From the NCBI GenBank assembly GCA_021464525.1, contig JADRCO010000599.1, positions 1 through 29,980 of the forward strand: a stretch of DNA of 29,980 nt. Direction: 5' to 3'. The notes under the pieces were generated by a model. The model was not told the origin of the DNA. It worked only from the letters and a program-made list of their open reading frames with translations, and did not search any database. The position numbers were made by a program, and so were the translations under genes. Below are positions 17,600 through 28,419 of this stretch, piece by piece. This stretch comes from Rhizophagus sp. LPA8_4_AMF. Its lineage: Eukaryota; Glomeromycota; Glomeromycetes; Glomerales; Glomeraceae. Position 1 is the stretch's first letter. The number at the start of each line of letters is the position of its first letter.

Positions 17600-17690
17600 A
17601 TACATACCTAATGCGGCGCAGGATCTTTACCAATTCTAGTAATGAGAGATCTAGTATTACTAATATGCATAAACTATATATAAATATTGG
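17600..17690 (-). other. Possible 5' untranslated exon of the thioesterase gene
   Basis: On the minus strand a GC-richer stretch ends at a strong donor (CATTAG followed by GTATGT, near 17610), and a TATATATAG word lies just upstream. The thioesterase coding exon is preceded by an acceptor (TTTTTAG) at about 16789. Joining the two gives stops in the relevant frames, so if real this exon is noncoding. It would contain a 20-codon upstream ORF that starts MHISNTRSLITRIGK. The implied intron (about 800 bases) is long for this genome. Confidence 0.25.
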
Positions 17691-18664
17691 TAACGTACGA
17701 AAAAAAAAAAAAAAAATTTATTTAAAAAAACAATAAATCCCTTTTTATTATCATTATGAAAAAAAAAAAAATTTTAAATGTATTTATAGTGTACTGATGG
17801 AGGGATATAATGACCCTTTACGTGTGTTTAATTTAATATTTACCAAATTAACCAATGATATGTATTTGGTGAATAATTGACTCACACATTTGGGGGAGGT
17901 CAAAAAAAGTAGGGCTAAAACTAATAAACTCCTAAAAATTTAAAAGTCACATACTAATTTGATCATTTCAATAACATAAAAAAGAAATTTTTTTTGTGTT
18001 ATTTGTGTTACTACAAAGACATGAAAATCACCTGCAATTTTTGAAATATTTCACCAAGGTAACATTTTTTAAGTTTCGAGATTCAGTGAAAGATGATTCG
18101 TCATTTTAAATTCATTTAATAATGTAATAATGTAGTTATTTAAAATACAATAGGCTCAGGGTAAACTATTGTTATCAACGTTATCTACAAATTAATTTAA
18201 TTTATGATTTACATATTAGAACAATATTCATAATTTTGAAAGATAGATGATACTTAAATATTTGGAAATGATAATTGGATGATATTCAGGTGGTTATTTT
18301 AAAAAAATTTATCGCCAGATTTTAATTAATAAAGAAACCTGTTTATAAAATAGGAGGATAAATAAATTACAACGTTAGTTATTTATTATTGTAAATATTT
18401 ACACTTTTAAGTAATTATATTGTTTTTGATCCTTTTTTTTTTATCCTTTTTTTTTTTTTAAAAAAAAAAGTAAATATAAAAAAAATGGACCAATAATTTA
18501 ATCAAATTAACAAAAAGAAATAATATTCTTTTCATAGATTTTTTTTTTTTAAATGATCATTTAAATAAAAAAAAATGATGAACCACGAGACTAAATTTTA
18601 AATATTTACATTCATTAACCAATCAAATGATTGTAATTCGGAAGTAAATCTTGGCAGAAATTTT

Positions 18665-18790
18665 CCTAATCGGAAAATAAAAACTTTAATAGTAGGTTAT
18701 AAACTTTAAGGGTTTATTAGGGTTTATTTAAAAAACCTGAAAAGCAACTTGGAATAATCCGGTTGTCTTTCGGAAAAATTTCCGATTAGG
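18665..18790. repeat. Inverted repeat CCTAATCGGAAA / TTTCCGATTAGG
   Basis: A 12-base word at 18665-18676 recurs inverted at 18779-18790, about 100 bases apart. The right arm also forms a small hairpin with TCGGAAA just before it. Size and layout fit a degenerate small inverted-repeat element. Confidence 0.4.
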
Positions 18791-20187
18791 GGTAACATTA
18801 TTACCGTAAGTTAACGTAAAAAAAACTAAGAACCGAAACTTACTTCTAAGGTATTTGAATTTCCGAAAGCTAAATTAGGTAAAGTAAAATGAAGTTAATT
18901 AAGTATAATTAAGTATAATTAAGTAAAATTGAGTAAAATTAAAGTAAAATTAAGTGTCAGAAAAGAGCTTAATATCTTAATTAATTATGACTTTATAATT
19001 ATATAAATTATAAAATTATTTTAATTGTTCATCACAAATAATCGGCATGATTATCCTGTTCATCTTTTGAAGCCTTTTCTTGGAAATTTCATATAAACTA
19101 AATATAAACTGTAATTCCTAATAATTTACGACGTACATATAGCTTAATTATACTTTATAAATTAACAAGAAAGTATAACAAATGTTAAACGTGAGTTGAC
19201 AGGTTAAATTAAAATACATATGTATATGTATATACAGTATTATATATATATTGAATATGTATTATACATATATTAAAATAATTAAAATAATTAAAATACA
19301 TACGTAATATACAGTATTATATATATTATATACATTACATACAGTATAAAGTATTTCATTTATTTACTATTTATTTATTTCAACTTTCATGTTTAGCTTC
19401 GATCATCTTTTTGTCGTACCCAAAATTTGATAATAATAATAATAATAATATAAAATATTTAAATAAGATTGACAATTCTCTAATTTTATGAATTTGTGAT
19501 ATCCCAAATTTCTCCAAAATCCCAATCGAATAATTTATCACAAAATTTACTAAATATTTTTTATTACACAGACCGAAAATTGGCAACACGGACCAAAATT
19601 GGCAACACAATGATAGAGAAAACAATGTCACCATATTTGTCTAGATTTATTTTTTGATTACCATTTTAATAACTTTTTCATTTGTATACAGTATATACGT
19701 AATAAAAGTAGGTAATTTAATGTAATTAAAGTGGGATCTGTTATTGCATTTTATTAATTTTTAAAAAGCAAGCAGCAAAAATATATTTATATATATATTA
19801 ATATATTAATATTTTATTATTTTTCTCCACAATTTTCAAACACGCGGCACAAATTTTCGTGTATTGTTGACAGAAATTTCAACCAATCATAATAAAAATT
19901 GGCTGATACAATTAAATAATACCCTTTTAAACTTACACGACAGAAATCCTTTGCATCACAAATATTTTTGATTTAAATCATCATCAGTTAGAATGATTAA
20001 TATGCGTAAATATGTGTTCATAACAAAGGCTTACTTTTAAGATAAAAAATTCATGAAACAAACAAGAAACGTTTAAATTCTTAATAATTTAGGTTGCTTC
20101 CATTTTCTTTTTTTCTCCTGTGTAAAAAAAAAAAAAAAATTCTTGCTACATTGAAAGAAATCGGCTGTACATAAATAATGATACATA

Positions 20188-20430
20188 CGAGCTCCCCTTT
20201 ATTTTCCATTTATGTGAGGTTTGAAGTATTTGTCCTATGGATCTCCAGCATGCCAGAATGTCATATGATCAGTCTTTAAAAAGATTCTAGTCTTCTGATA
20301 CATATAAAATTTCCCAGGTCAGCATCATCTAAGATTATAACAAACATTTTCATAACATCATTTATATCCTTCTTTAATTCTTCTCCGATAATCAAATTAT
20401 CCGTTTTCTTAAATAATTTAAGATTTTAAA
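20188..20430 (-). pseudogene. Decayed protein-coding fragment, unknown family
   Basis: On the minus strand one frame reads KTDNLIIGEELKKDINDVM, then KMFVIILDDADLGNFICIRR, LESF and a stop. After a one-base shift protein-like sequence continues (LKTDHMTFWHAGDP, stop, DKYFKPHINGK). The mixed residue composition and the continuation in a neighbouring frame suggest a frameshifted gene relic. I do not recognise the family. Confidence 0.4.
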
Positions 20431-20907
20431 TCTAAGAGCATCTATTCTAAATTTCGCACGTGCATAAAGCCAAATTAAGAGTCATTGGTTTATAAAAATC
20501 AGGTTTTTATTCGGGCAGAATTATCAGGATAATTATTATTTATTATTATTTAATTAACAACGAATTAATAATACAAAATTATTATTTATTACTAAAACGT
20601 TACAAGGAAAAGAACCTGTTAGAAATATATAATTGATGCAGATTAATGCAAATTACGTGACACAAAATAAGCATTTCTGCAGTCTATTTATAATTACGTA
20701 GTTTATCTAATTACGCATAACTGCATAACTTGCGCCTTTTTGTTTATGGCGGGAGTTCGGGTTTTTTAAAGTTGAGGTCTCAAAAAATTTTCTGTAATCA
20801 CAAAAAAAAAATAAAAAAATACTTTTTTGATGTATTATAAAAATTTCAACAAAATTTCAAAATGATCACTTATATAAAATATAAAATACTTTATATAACA
20901 ATAAAAC

Positions 20908-20908
<1 letters not shown>

Positions 20909-20942
<34 letters not shown>
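20909..20942. repeat. AAT trinucleotide microsatellite
   Basis: About eleven uninterrupted TAA/AAT units, followed after CCTT by three more. Noncoding. Confidence 0.85.
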
Positions 20943-20943
<1 letters not shown>

Positions 20944-22372
20944 CTTAATAATAATAATTACACTCATTCATATACGCATATATGGTATATAAATTATTTC
21001 ATGTGTGATATTTACTCTATTTTCAGTATTTCATTTAATCATTCATATATACCTAATTATATGTATAATATAATACATAATTTATAATTAAACTGTATAT
21101 ATAAAAAGAGATGTACCGTCACACACAAAGGGAAATTTTTTTTTGATTTTCAACTTCAACTCTTTTTTTTTATGCCTTAATCTTTTTTGGGACTGGTATT
21201 TTGGAACACAAACAAAAAAATAAATAAATAATTAGATAAAACTTTTTTTTTTGAACCAATCTTTTTTAATTTCTCTTTAATATTTTTTCTTTTAGTTTAA
21301 AAAAATTTTTTTTTTTTTCCTTTGTAAATTTCTTTGTGATATTCAAAAAAATCTATTCGTCATCATCTCACATTTACATTTTACATTAATTATTAAAAAA
21401 ATATTTTTTTTTTTTTTTTTCCCTAGTTCTCTTCTATTCAATAAAAAAAAAGTTTTTTTATTTTTAAATTTTTTTTTTTTTTTCTTTCTCTTTTCGCTAA
21501 ACAAAAGAAAAGAAAAAGGTTTAAACTTTGAAAAAGAAGAAACCCGCAGTTCATTTTTTAATAAATATATATATATTTAGATTTGCAGCAGGCTGCCTTT
21601 TAGACTAAAAAAATCGGTCGGTCGGTTTATTAAATTAAAAAGTATACAAATATATTTTTATTTTTATTTTTATTTTTTTTTTTGTAATAAAAAAAACGAT
21701 ATAGTCCCCTCTTCTCCCCCTTAATCATAACAATACAATATAAAATCGTAAATCGTTAAAATATATTTTATTTTTTTTTTCTTTCTATTCCAAAAATTCT
21801 CTGTTGTTGTTTATCTGTTGCTATTGTCTCCTATTATAAACTTGATATTCACATATATTTAACGTCTAAAAAAAAAAAATTTTTTTTTTTTTTCCTTTTT
21901 TCGGAACCTTTCAAAAAAAAAATATATTTTCTTTCTTCTTTATTTTCTAGTTCTCTCACTCTATAACCAACCAATACACGAAATATCCGCCGAGAGATTT
22001 ATTTTTTTTTTTTTTTTGTTTATAAAAAAAAAAAAAAAAAATTTATCTCGAAAATACATTACATACTTTCACGAATAACGAACCTCTCACTTTTCTTCCG
22101 ACGAACCTCAATAACTGATTTCTATCAATAACAAACCCGAGGCGAATATTTCAACGAGAGTAGAACCCAATTTTGAAGTGGAACTAGAACAACAAAAAGA
22201 ACTCAAATAAACGACACACGAAAAAAAAAGAAGGAACTATTTCCATCCTCTTGCAGCTACAACAAAAAATTTTTCTTTCTCCAAGAAAATAGTTCACGAT
22301 TTCAAGAAACTTTTATTTCCCTTGAAGTGTTATTCACTTCTAAGCCTTCAAAGGTTTAAACGGGCAACTTTA

Positions 22373-22399
22373 ATGAACATTCCAATAAAATGTCTTTAA
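22373..22399 (+). promoter_or_regulatory. Upstream ORF overlapping the start of the CaaX-protein gene
   Basis: An ATG 17 bases before the main ATG opens an eight-codon frame (MNIPIKCL) that ends with TAA at 22397-22399, after the main start codon at 22390. It is out of frame with the main ORF. An overlapping uORF this close would be expected to lower initiation at the main ATG unless it is bypassed by leaky scanning or the transcript starts downstream of it. Confidence 0.55.
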
Positions 22400-24991
22400 G
22401 ACAACCACAACAAGTACCTGCTGCTTTTGAAATTCGTTTCAGTACAACAGATTCGGTGAGTATACATTCTCATACTTTGTTTTATGTGTTTTACGCATGA
22501 AAACAAATCTTTTTTTTAAAAAGTATTTTTTATTGGTTTGAAAAAAAAAAACTCATAAAACTTATAATTTTCAAATCTAATTAGATACTAGAGGTTGTTG
22601 AAATACAACCTGACCAAAATGCACAAAGTGTACCGGACCCATTCAAAAAACGGGACAAGATCCCAAGAAGTTCTGGTAGCATAGAACAATTTAGTACCAT
22701 CAATAATAATAATAATAATAATAATGGTAGTAATAGTCCGTTACCATCTCTTAAACAAAAACCAAGACATCATAGTGAAAGTTCTTCAAAAAAAGGAATT
22801 TCTACAAATTCTGATCAAGTTCTTAAAGTAAAATCTTCAAATGCTGTAGGTCCTGAAGCGGATAAACAACAACGTGTAAATGGTATTGGTAAGAATGAAA
22901 GATCAAATTCACTTGGTAATGATGTGTTCATAAACTCAAATTCTACGGAAAGAAAGAATACATTAGAAGATGATTCAATAATACGGAATTCTAATAATAA
23001 AAAACAAAGATCAAAATTTGATGATATTTCTAGTGAAAAGGAAAAGAGCAATTTGGGTAAAGTAATATCTAACCATCAAATTATGGACTTAAATGGAAAG
23101 GCCGATATGGTCTTTTCTAATAATAATAAGAAAATTACGTCAAAAACTTCCCCTCCTCCTTCTAAGAATAAATTAATTATGTCGACAAATTCGACAAATT
23201 CGACAAATACAAATGATGATATTAATCTTTTACTCAAAGATGGTATTGCTACTCCTCCTGCTACTCCTCCTCTTTCTCCTCAAATTACTCCAACGATTTC
23301 ACAAAAACCTTCAGAAAATGATCATCATCTTATAACTCCTCCTCCTTCTTCTTCATCATCTGATTCAACTTCAACAGAATTTATTGATGATTATAAATCT
23401 TCTTCTTCAAGGGTTACTCGTCCTTCTATAGTATCACAATCTTCTAGGAAGCGAAGAGGATCACATTCTCCTCAAAAGTCACAATCAATGTTGTCTACCA
23501 AGAGATCTATTGAAATGAATGCATATCAACCACCAAAAAAGTTACAACAACCCCGCGGTCGCCGTTCTTATTCAGTATCAGGACAAGTTGTTAATTCTGA
23601 ACAACCTTTAGATTCAAATAAATCAAAAGAAATTCAAAAATCAAAAAAATCACCATCACCTACTACTAGATCTCGAATTCCAAGATTATCAATTTCTTCA
23701 AGGGAAAGGCCAACAATTGCTCAAAAGGTATCTCAAGGATCATTATCATCACAGGGATCGAATAAATTCAATGAATCGAAGGAATTATTAGAATCTTATC
23801 CTCTTGTTAATTCAAAGATTGAACCTCCTCGTAATATTCGATTAACAACATCGAGACCAATTATTAATACTTCCCTTATAACTGGCGTTGAAGTAGGATC
23901 TGAATCACCAACAGGTCGTTCACCAACAAATCATTCCTCATCAAGTCATTCACCAACAAATCATTCACCTACAAATCATTTACCATTAAATCATTCATCA
24001 TCAAATCATTCAATTCATCAAAAGAAATTTATTTCTTATGATGACGTTGTCATACCTACTATCGCGAAGAAACTCAAAATGAACGGACAATTACCTTACG
24101 TAAATCATGATGCGTTACTTGGTTATAGTGATGAACCAGAAGATTTAACTCCAACGTCAGAAAATGGTTATATGGATATAACGGATCAAGTTGTCAACCT
24201 ATTTGATGGTCCTCAAATTAAATCACACAAGAGACAGGCATCAGGTCCAGATTCGCAACATCGTCGTCAAAGAAAAAATTCATCTTCAGGGCATTCACGT
24301 AATGCAAGCAAAACTCATTACATCGCTCCTCGCAAACAACCTCCTCAACAGACTCAGACTCACGAAGAGGTTCCAAGTCCTACGAACTCACAGTTCGAGA
24401 ACTCTTTTGATCATCCTCAAATTAGGAGTAAACGGGGAAGGTCCCGACGGGAGGAATACATAATTAGTGTTCGGGAAGATGACGATATAGATCTATTTAT
24501 TGAACCTCCTCCTCCAATGGTACTTTTATTTCATTTTGTATCTTGCCATTAATAATTTTGGTAAATTAACTAACATTCATAATTTCATAATTTCTTAGCC
24601 TTTGGTTCCGTCAGTACCATCCATAGTTCCGACCGTTCAAGTTGAAAGTAATGATCAAATATATCAAGAAAAAGTTGAAGAAGAGGTAATTAATATCATT
24701 AATTGATTTTAGCTTATTTAATTTATATTTTTTACTAAAAAAAAAATTGATATATTTTAATAGCCCTCACCTGTACAGATACCTGTACAGATACCTGTTC
24801 AGATGCCTGTTCAGATACCTGTTATGCAAGAAATTGAATATAAAACGATCCCTACAGAAGTAGATTCTGTTCCCACCGTCACAAGTGGAAAGAAAAAGAA
24901 AGACAAGAAGAAACAAAAGAAGAGCGGCGGTGGCAATTTGGATGAGGATGATTACGTTCGAAAGTCCAAATGTCGTTGCGCAATTATGTGA
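22390..24991 (+). CDS. Large disordered Ser/Pro-rich protein with polybasic tail and CaaX prenylation box
   Basis: Four exons (22390-22455, 22585-24519, 24599-24685, 24764-24991) join in frame to 771 residues; introns of 129, 79 and 78 bases start GTGAGT, GTACTT and GTAATT and end TAG. The family is not recognised. The N-terminus reads AFEIRFSTTDS-ILEVVEIQPD. An Asn run (62-69) and long Ser/Pro/Asn-rich disorder follow, with TPPATPPLSP near 245-254, SPTNHS-type repeats at 466-498 and basic-Ser sites (RKRRGS, RGRRSYS, HKRQAS) like AGC-kinase targets. The most ordered-looking stretch is about 504-566 (DDVVIPTIAKKLKM ... YMDITDQVVNLFDGP). Exon 4 has PVQIP repeats, then KKKKDKKKQKK (739-749) and a C-terminal KSKCRCAIM. 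CAIM is a good farnesylation-type CaaX box with a second Cys two residues upstream, so I infer membrane anchoring, perhaps as a scaffold. Splicing is needed to reach it. Confidence 0.8.
24769..24824 (+). repeat. Coding 12-base tandem repeat (PVQI units)
   Basis: CCTGTACAGATA and its variants (CCTGTTCAGATG, CCTGTTCAGATA) are repeated about 4.5 times at the start of exon 4, encoding P-V-Q-I/M units. The length is a multiple of three, so frame is kept. Confidence 0.8.
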
Positions 24992-27244
24992 TTTTTTCTA
25001 TTTTTTCATTCGTGACTTTCTTTTGGTTGGACATTACGCTTTGTTTTTCCTTTATTTTTTTATTTTTTTTTTTTTTTTTTTAATAATAATTTTTTTATTT
25101 TTAAAAAAAAAAAAAAAAAAAAAAAATTTAAAAAAATAAAGAATGAAAAGTTAGCAACTTGGATCCTTTCTTTCGAGAGGAACCGATTAAAAAAAAAAAA
25201 AATTCCATTTTTTTTATTTCCCATTTCTTCCATTTTAAAATCCACGATGCTTCTATTTTTTTCTCACGGTTCGTGTGGTGGCTTGTTGGCTTGTAGCCTT
25301 TGATGCTCCTCGCGGGTAGGGAGAAAAAATGGAAAGAAAACTTTTGAGAACAATTAAACAAATTTTAACAATATCATTCATTTTTCATCTATCATTCATA
25401 TTAGTTTTTTCATTTTTTCAGCAAAATAACTTTCTTCATTGTAATTATTTTTTGTATTATTTATTATTTATTTATTTATTTTTAGCTGAGAACATTCTTC
25501 ATTTGTGAAATATTTATTTGCATTATGTATGTTCTATTCCTTGCTGGATTAAATGGATTAAATTAAATGAGTTTTCTTAAAAATTTGTATATTATATATA
25601 TCATTGATTTTGTGAGTTTTTAAAGTTTTTATTTTTTTTTTTTAAAAAAAAAAAAATATAAAATCAAGAAAAGAAAGATGATCGTGATCAGTGATTTATT
25701 TGGTAAGTTTCCTTTAGAAAATATTCATTTTTGATTATTTTTTTTTTAAAAAAAAGGAAGAATTATTAATCCCTCTTATTCACCGCTTTTTCAAGCTTTG
25801 TTTATTTACTTTAAAAGCGGGGGAAACAGGGGGAGATAGCAAAATTATTATTCTATATCGAATCTAAATTCTTTATTATTATATTTATTATGATTATTGT
25901 GGAATTTTGATTACAATGTGAATGAACATCAAAGAATCTTAATCTAATGTATTTTAACTATTTAAATAGGTTATAAAGAAATGCAAGGACAGTGCATTAC
26001 TGCTGAGAAATGAAAAAAGTTGGGAAATGATGAGGGATCAAAAGTTTTCGTTATCTTCTTCCATTACATTTATTTTCTTCCCTACTTTAAATTAATAAAC
26101 ACGTGGATTCTATTTTTTTTTTCTTAATCCATTTATTAACTTAATCGCGTTTAATTTTTTAAAAAACTAAAATGCGTACAAATCAATTGTACGCATCTTG
26201 ATTATAATCTTAACAAATTTTTTTTTTTCTCCCCTTATTAGAATTAGATTATTTAGAAAATTTATCTTTTTTTTTTATTATTTGTATACCTATACTATTC
26301 TATTATTATTATTATTATATAGCCGATCAGTAAGCAAACTTATTTTATCTAACCGTTATTATTTATCCCATTATTATTATCTATTATTATCTAACTCATT
26401 ATTATTATCCAACACATTATTTTTATTAAGCATTTATTCTTTAAAAAAAAAAAAAACATTTTTATATATAGTATATATGTATAGTTTAAGATAATCTTTA
26501 TGTATAATATTCATTTACTAAAAAAAAAAAGAAAAAAAAAAAATTAAGTTTAAATTTTTTAAAAAAAATACATATAATAATAATAAAGGTGTATCAAAGG
26601 TGTATTATAGTATAACTTTAATAATTGAGTTACCATTTTTTTTAAAAAAAAATTTGTTAACATGCGCGTGAGTGAACACATATCACTGCATTATATTTAC
26701 AAAGATATAAAATTCGATCTAGATACGGACACCACCGGACTCTGATCCAGATGTGATTATGTGAACCCGCACGGTATTGAACTATTAATAAAATATTTTG
26801 AATATATTATAAAATATAATAAAATTTTTTTTTTTTTATTTAAACTGAAGTGTTAAAATTAATATTATGTAATTTGTTGAAAAAATTCGATAATTACAAA
26901 TGTATATAATAATGGCATATCATAAATAAAAATAGAATAAAAGTTTCAATATTATAAATTTTACATTTTGAAACTTTCAGTAAAGATTTAAATAATAAAG
27001 AACTAAATGTTCTCTTTACAATTATAAAAATATTAAATAATAATAATATCATCGCAAATAATTTCGGCCAAAATTACATGAAATTTAAAGAGTAATCCAT
27101 CCCCGATTTCTTAATACATATGTAAATCACGTGCCATACAAGAAAATTTGTAATACATGATTAATATATTGAAACATACAAGAAATTTTTACATGTTTAA
27201 TGATTAATAAAAAGTGCTTTGCAATTATATTAAAAGAAAATAAA
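24992..27244. other. Intergenic region downstream of the CaaX-protein gene
   Basis: The first part is probably 3' UTR. There are A/T homopolymers up to about 25 bases near 25050-25130 and a GC-richer strip at 25265-25320 (CTCACGGTTCGTGTGGTGGC and onward) of unknown meaning. A perfect hairpin lies at 26172-26196, and a T/A-rich stretch at 26200-26470 produces a spurious ORF. At 26715-26770 imperfect GATC/CGGAC words recur. No gene is supported. Confidence 0.55.
26172..26196. repeat. Perfect 10-base-pair hairpin ATGCGTACAA / TTGTACGCAT
   Basis: The arms are separated by a five-base loop (ATCAA). It is about 1.2 kb downstream of the CaaX-gene stop codon. It could be an RNA hairpin, a transcription-factor site, or a relic of a mobile-element end. 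Confidence 0.45.
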
Positions 27245-27800
27245 TTACATATCCTCCTTATCTGGACAACGTATGTGATTATGCCTGACCTCCTTACAAA
27301 TTTTACATGGCGCACTACAGCTTCGTGAATTATGCCCATCTTTAAGGCAATTGCGGCACATGTATTTATCTCCAGAACGATTAATAGATTTACCTATAGA
27401 ACCCTTTTATACATTTTCACCAGATGATTTCAATCTCTTTGCAGGCCTTCCTTTTGTATTAACTTGCAATGGATTGCGAATCATTTCTTGATCAACAGGA
27501 CTAGTGTTAAACCTCGTAATGTAATGCTGAACATTCCCCATAAATTTCATAAATTTGCCGTTTCTTGATCATATGTTCAACTTTATAATCATAGGTTAAA
27601 TATTCTCCTTCATTATTGTGAATTCCACACATAAAAGTTGCTGAATTTTCACTCCCAATATTAATTATAATTTTCAGAAGAATGTTCTAAAACATTAATT
27701 GCATCATCCTTTTTATACCATCGACTTTTTAACAAATTGAAGGCAAATTTTGCAAAAAAGTGATGGCAAATCAAACCCTCACTGGCCAAAAGTAAACATG
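27245..27800 (-). pseudogene. C-terminal fragment of a MULE/FAR1-like transposase (SWIM and zinc knuckles), decayed
   Basis: The minus strand reads LLASEGLICHHFFAKFAFNL and then LLKSRWYKKDDAINV near 27800-27690, the form of a SWIM zinc finger (C-x-H) followed by the RWYK segment seen in MULE and FAR1/FHY3-type transposases. After a stretch broken by stops and frameshifts, a second piece reads NPLQVNTKGRPAKRLKSS, the usual basic linker. An in-frame stop follows, then two CCHC-like knuckles (CRNCLKDGHNSRSC and CKICKEVRHNHIRC). The fragment ends RCPDKEDM with a stop at 27247-27245. The N-terminal catalytic DDE part is not found in the adjacent sequence, which becomes AT-rich. This is a dead transposon fragment. 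Confidence 0.72.
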
Positions 27801-27815
27801 TACAAATATGAAAAC

Positions 27816-27900
27816 CTTATTCTAATTTTAACCCTAATCTTAATTCTATTAACCTTAACTCTAATTCTTAATCTTAATACTATATTAACCTCTAATTTAA
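27816..27900. repeat. Degenerate telomere-like tract
   Basis: Words such as TTAACCCTAATCTTAATTC, TTAACCTTAACTCTAATTC and TTAATCTTAATAC follow one another at 6-7 base spacing. They resemble a decayed (CCCTAA)n or (CTTAAT)n array. Only one unit is a perfect AACCCTAA. It sits next to the dead transposase fragment, far from any visible chromosome end. Confidence 0.4.
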
Positions 27901-28417
27901 TAAATAAAAATCCAATAATTTAAATAAAATATTTATCTAAAAAGTAAAGTATTTAACCCATTATTTTTTAATTGAATATAGAATATTTTTCAAATATAAT
28001 GTAGCCTTAGAAAAGGTTATTCATAATGAATTAAACTGAAACTCAAAAATTTCTTTAAATAATATAACAAATATAGAAATTGTTCATAAATACAATTGAG
28101 AACCTAATAAATAAATTATTTTTGATATTTAAAATTATATAAAAAATATAATATAGATACTATGCAATTGGAAAAACAGATTTAATTGTTACTCCAATTC
28201 AATATTATAATCAAAAAAATTGTTTTAATACTAAATTATTTGTTGCTACTAAAAATAATTAAAAACTATATATATAAAGATGTTAGAGAGTATTATATAT
28301 ATATTACATAATTATTACATTACATTTAATAAAACCATATAATTTATAAATATTATAATTTAATTATTTATTAATTTAACAAAAGGAAGGTAAGCTTATC
28401 AGTTATATTAAACTGAA
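27901..28417. other. AT-rich intergenic region
   Basis: Very AT-rich, with TA repeats (28260-28310) and no coding or repeat signal that I can support. Confidence 0.6.
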
Positions 28418-28419
28418 TA

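Larger units (their letters stand above)
16776..22389. other. Gene-poor 5.6-kb intergenic region
   Basis: No intact gene is recognised between the divergent thioesterase and CaaX-protein genes. Items worth noting are listed separately: a palindrome at 17111-17124, a GC-richer strip at 17398-17545, a possible untranslated exon at 17600-17690, inverted repeats at 18665-18790, a short tandem repeat near 18895-18955, a coding relic at 20188-20430 and an AAT microsatellite at 20909-20942. From about 21130 to 22060 the plus strand is strongly T-rich with many homopolymers. The last 300 bases, richer in C and A, are probably the 5' UTR of the next gene. Confidence 0.55.

Noticed and set aside
19380-19634. 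Minus-strand ORF of 84 codons with a hydrophobic start
   Set aside because: The hydrophobicity follows from T-rich codons and a TAA microsatellite (poly-Leu). The start contains a duplicated GGCAACAC word, and no family resemblance was seen.
24885-25245. Lys/Phe-rich ORFs around the end of the CaaX gene
   Set aside because: They are off-frame shadows of exon 4 and of A/T homopolymers in the 3' flank.
26198-26494. ORF of 98 codons rich in Leu, Tyr and Phe
   Set aside because: It comes from T/TTA-rich low-complexity DNA and lacks any motif or start context.
26715-26770. Possible tRNA, because of a GGACTCTGATCC string like a Gln anticodon arm
   Set aside because: The loop is one base short, the acceptor and T-arm stems do not pair, and no B-box consensus is present at the right distance.
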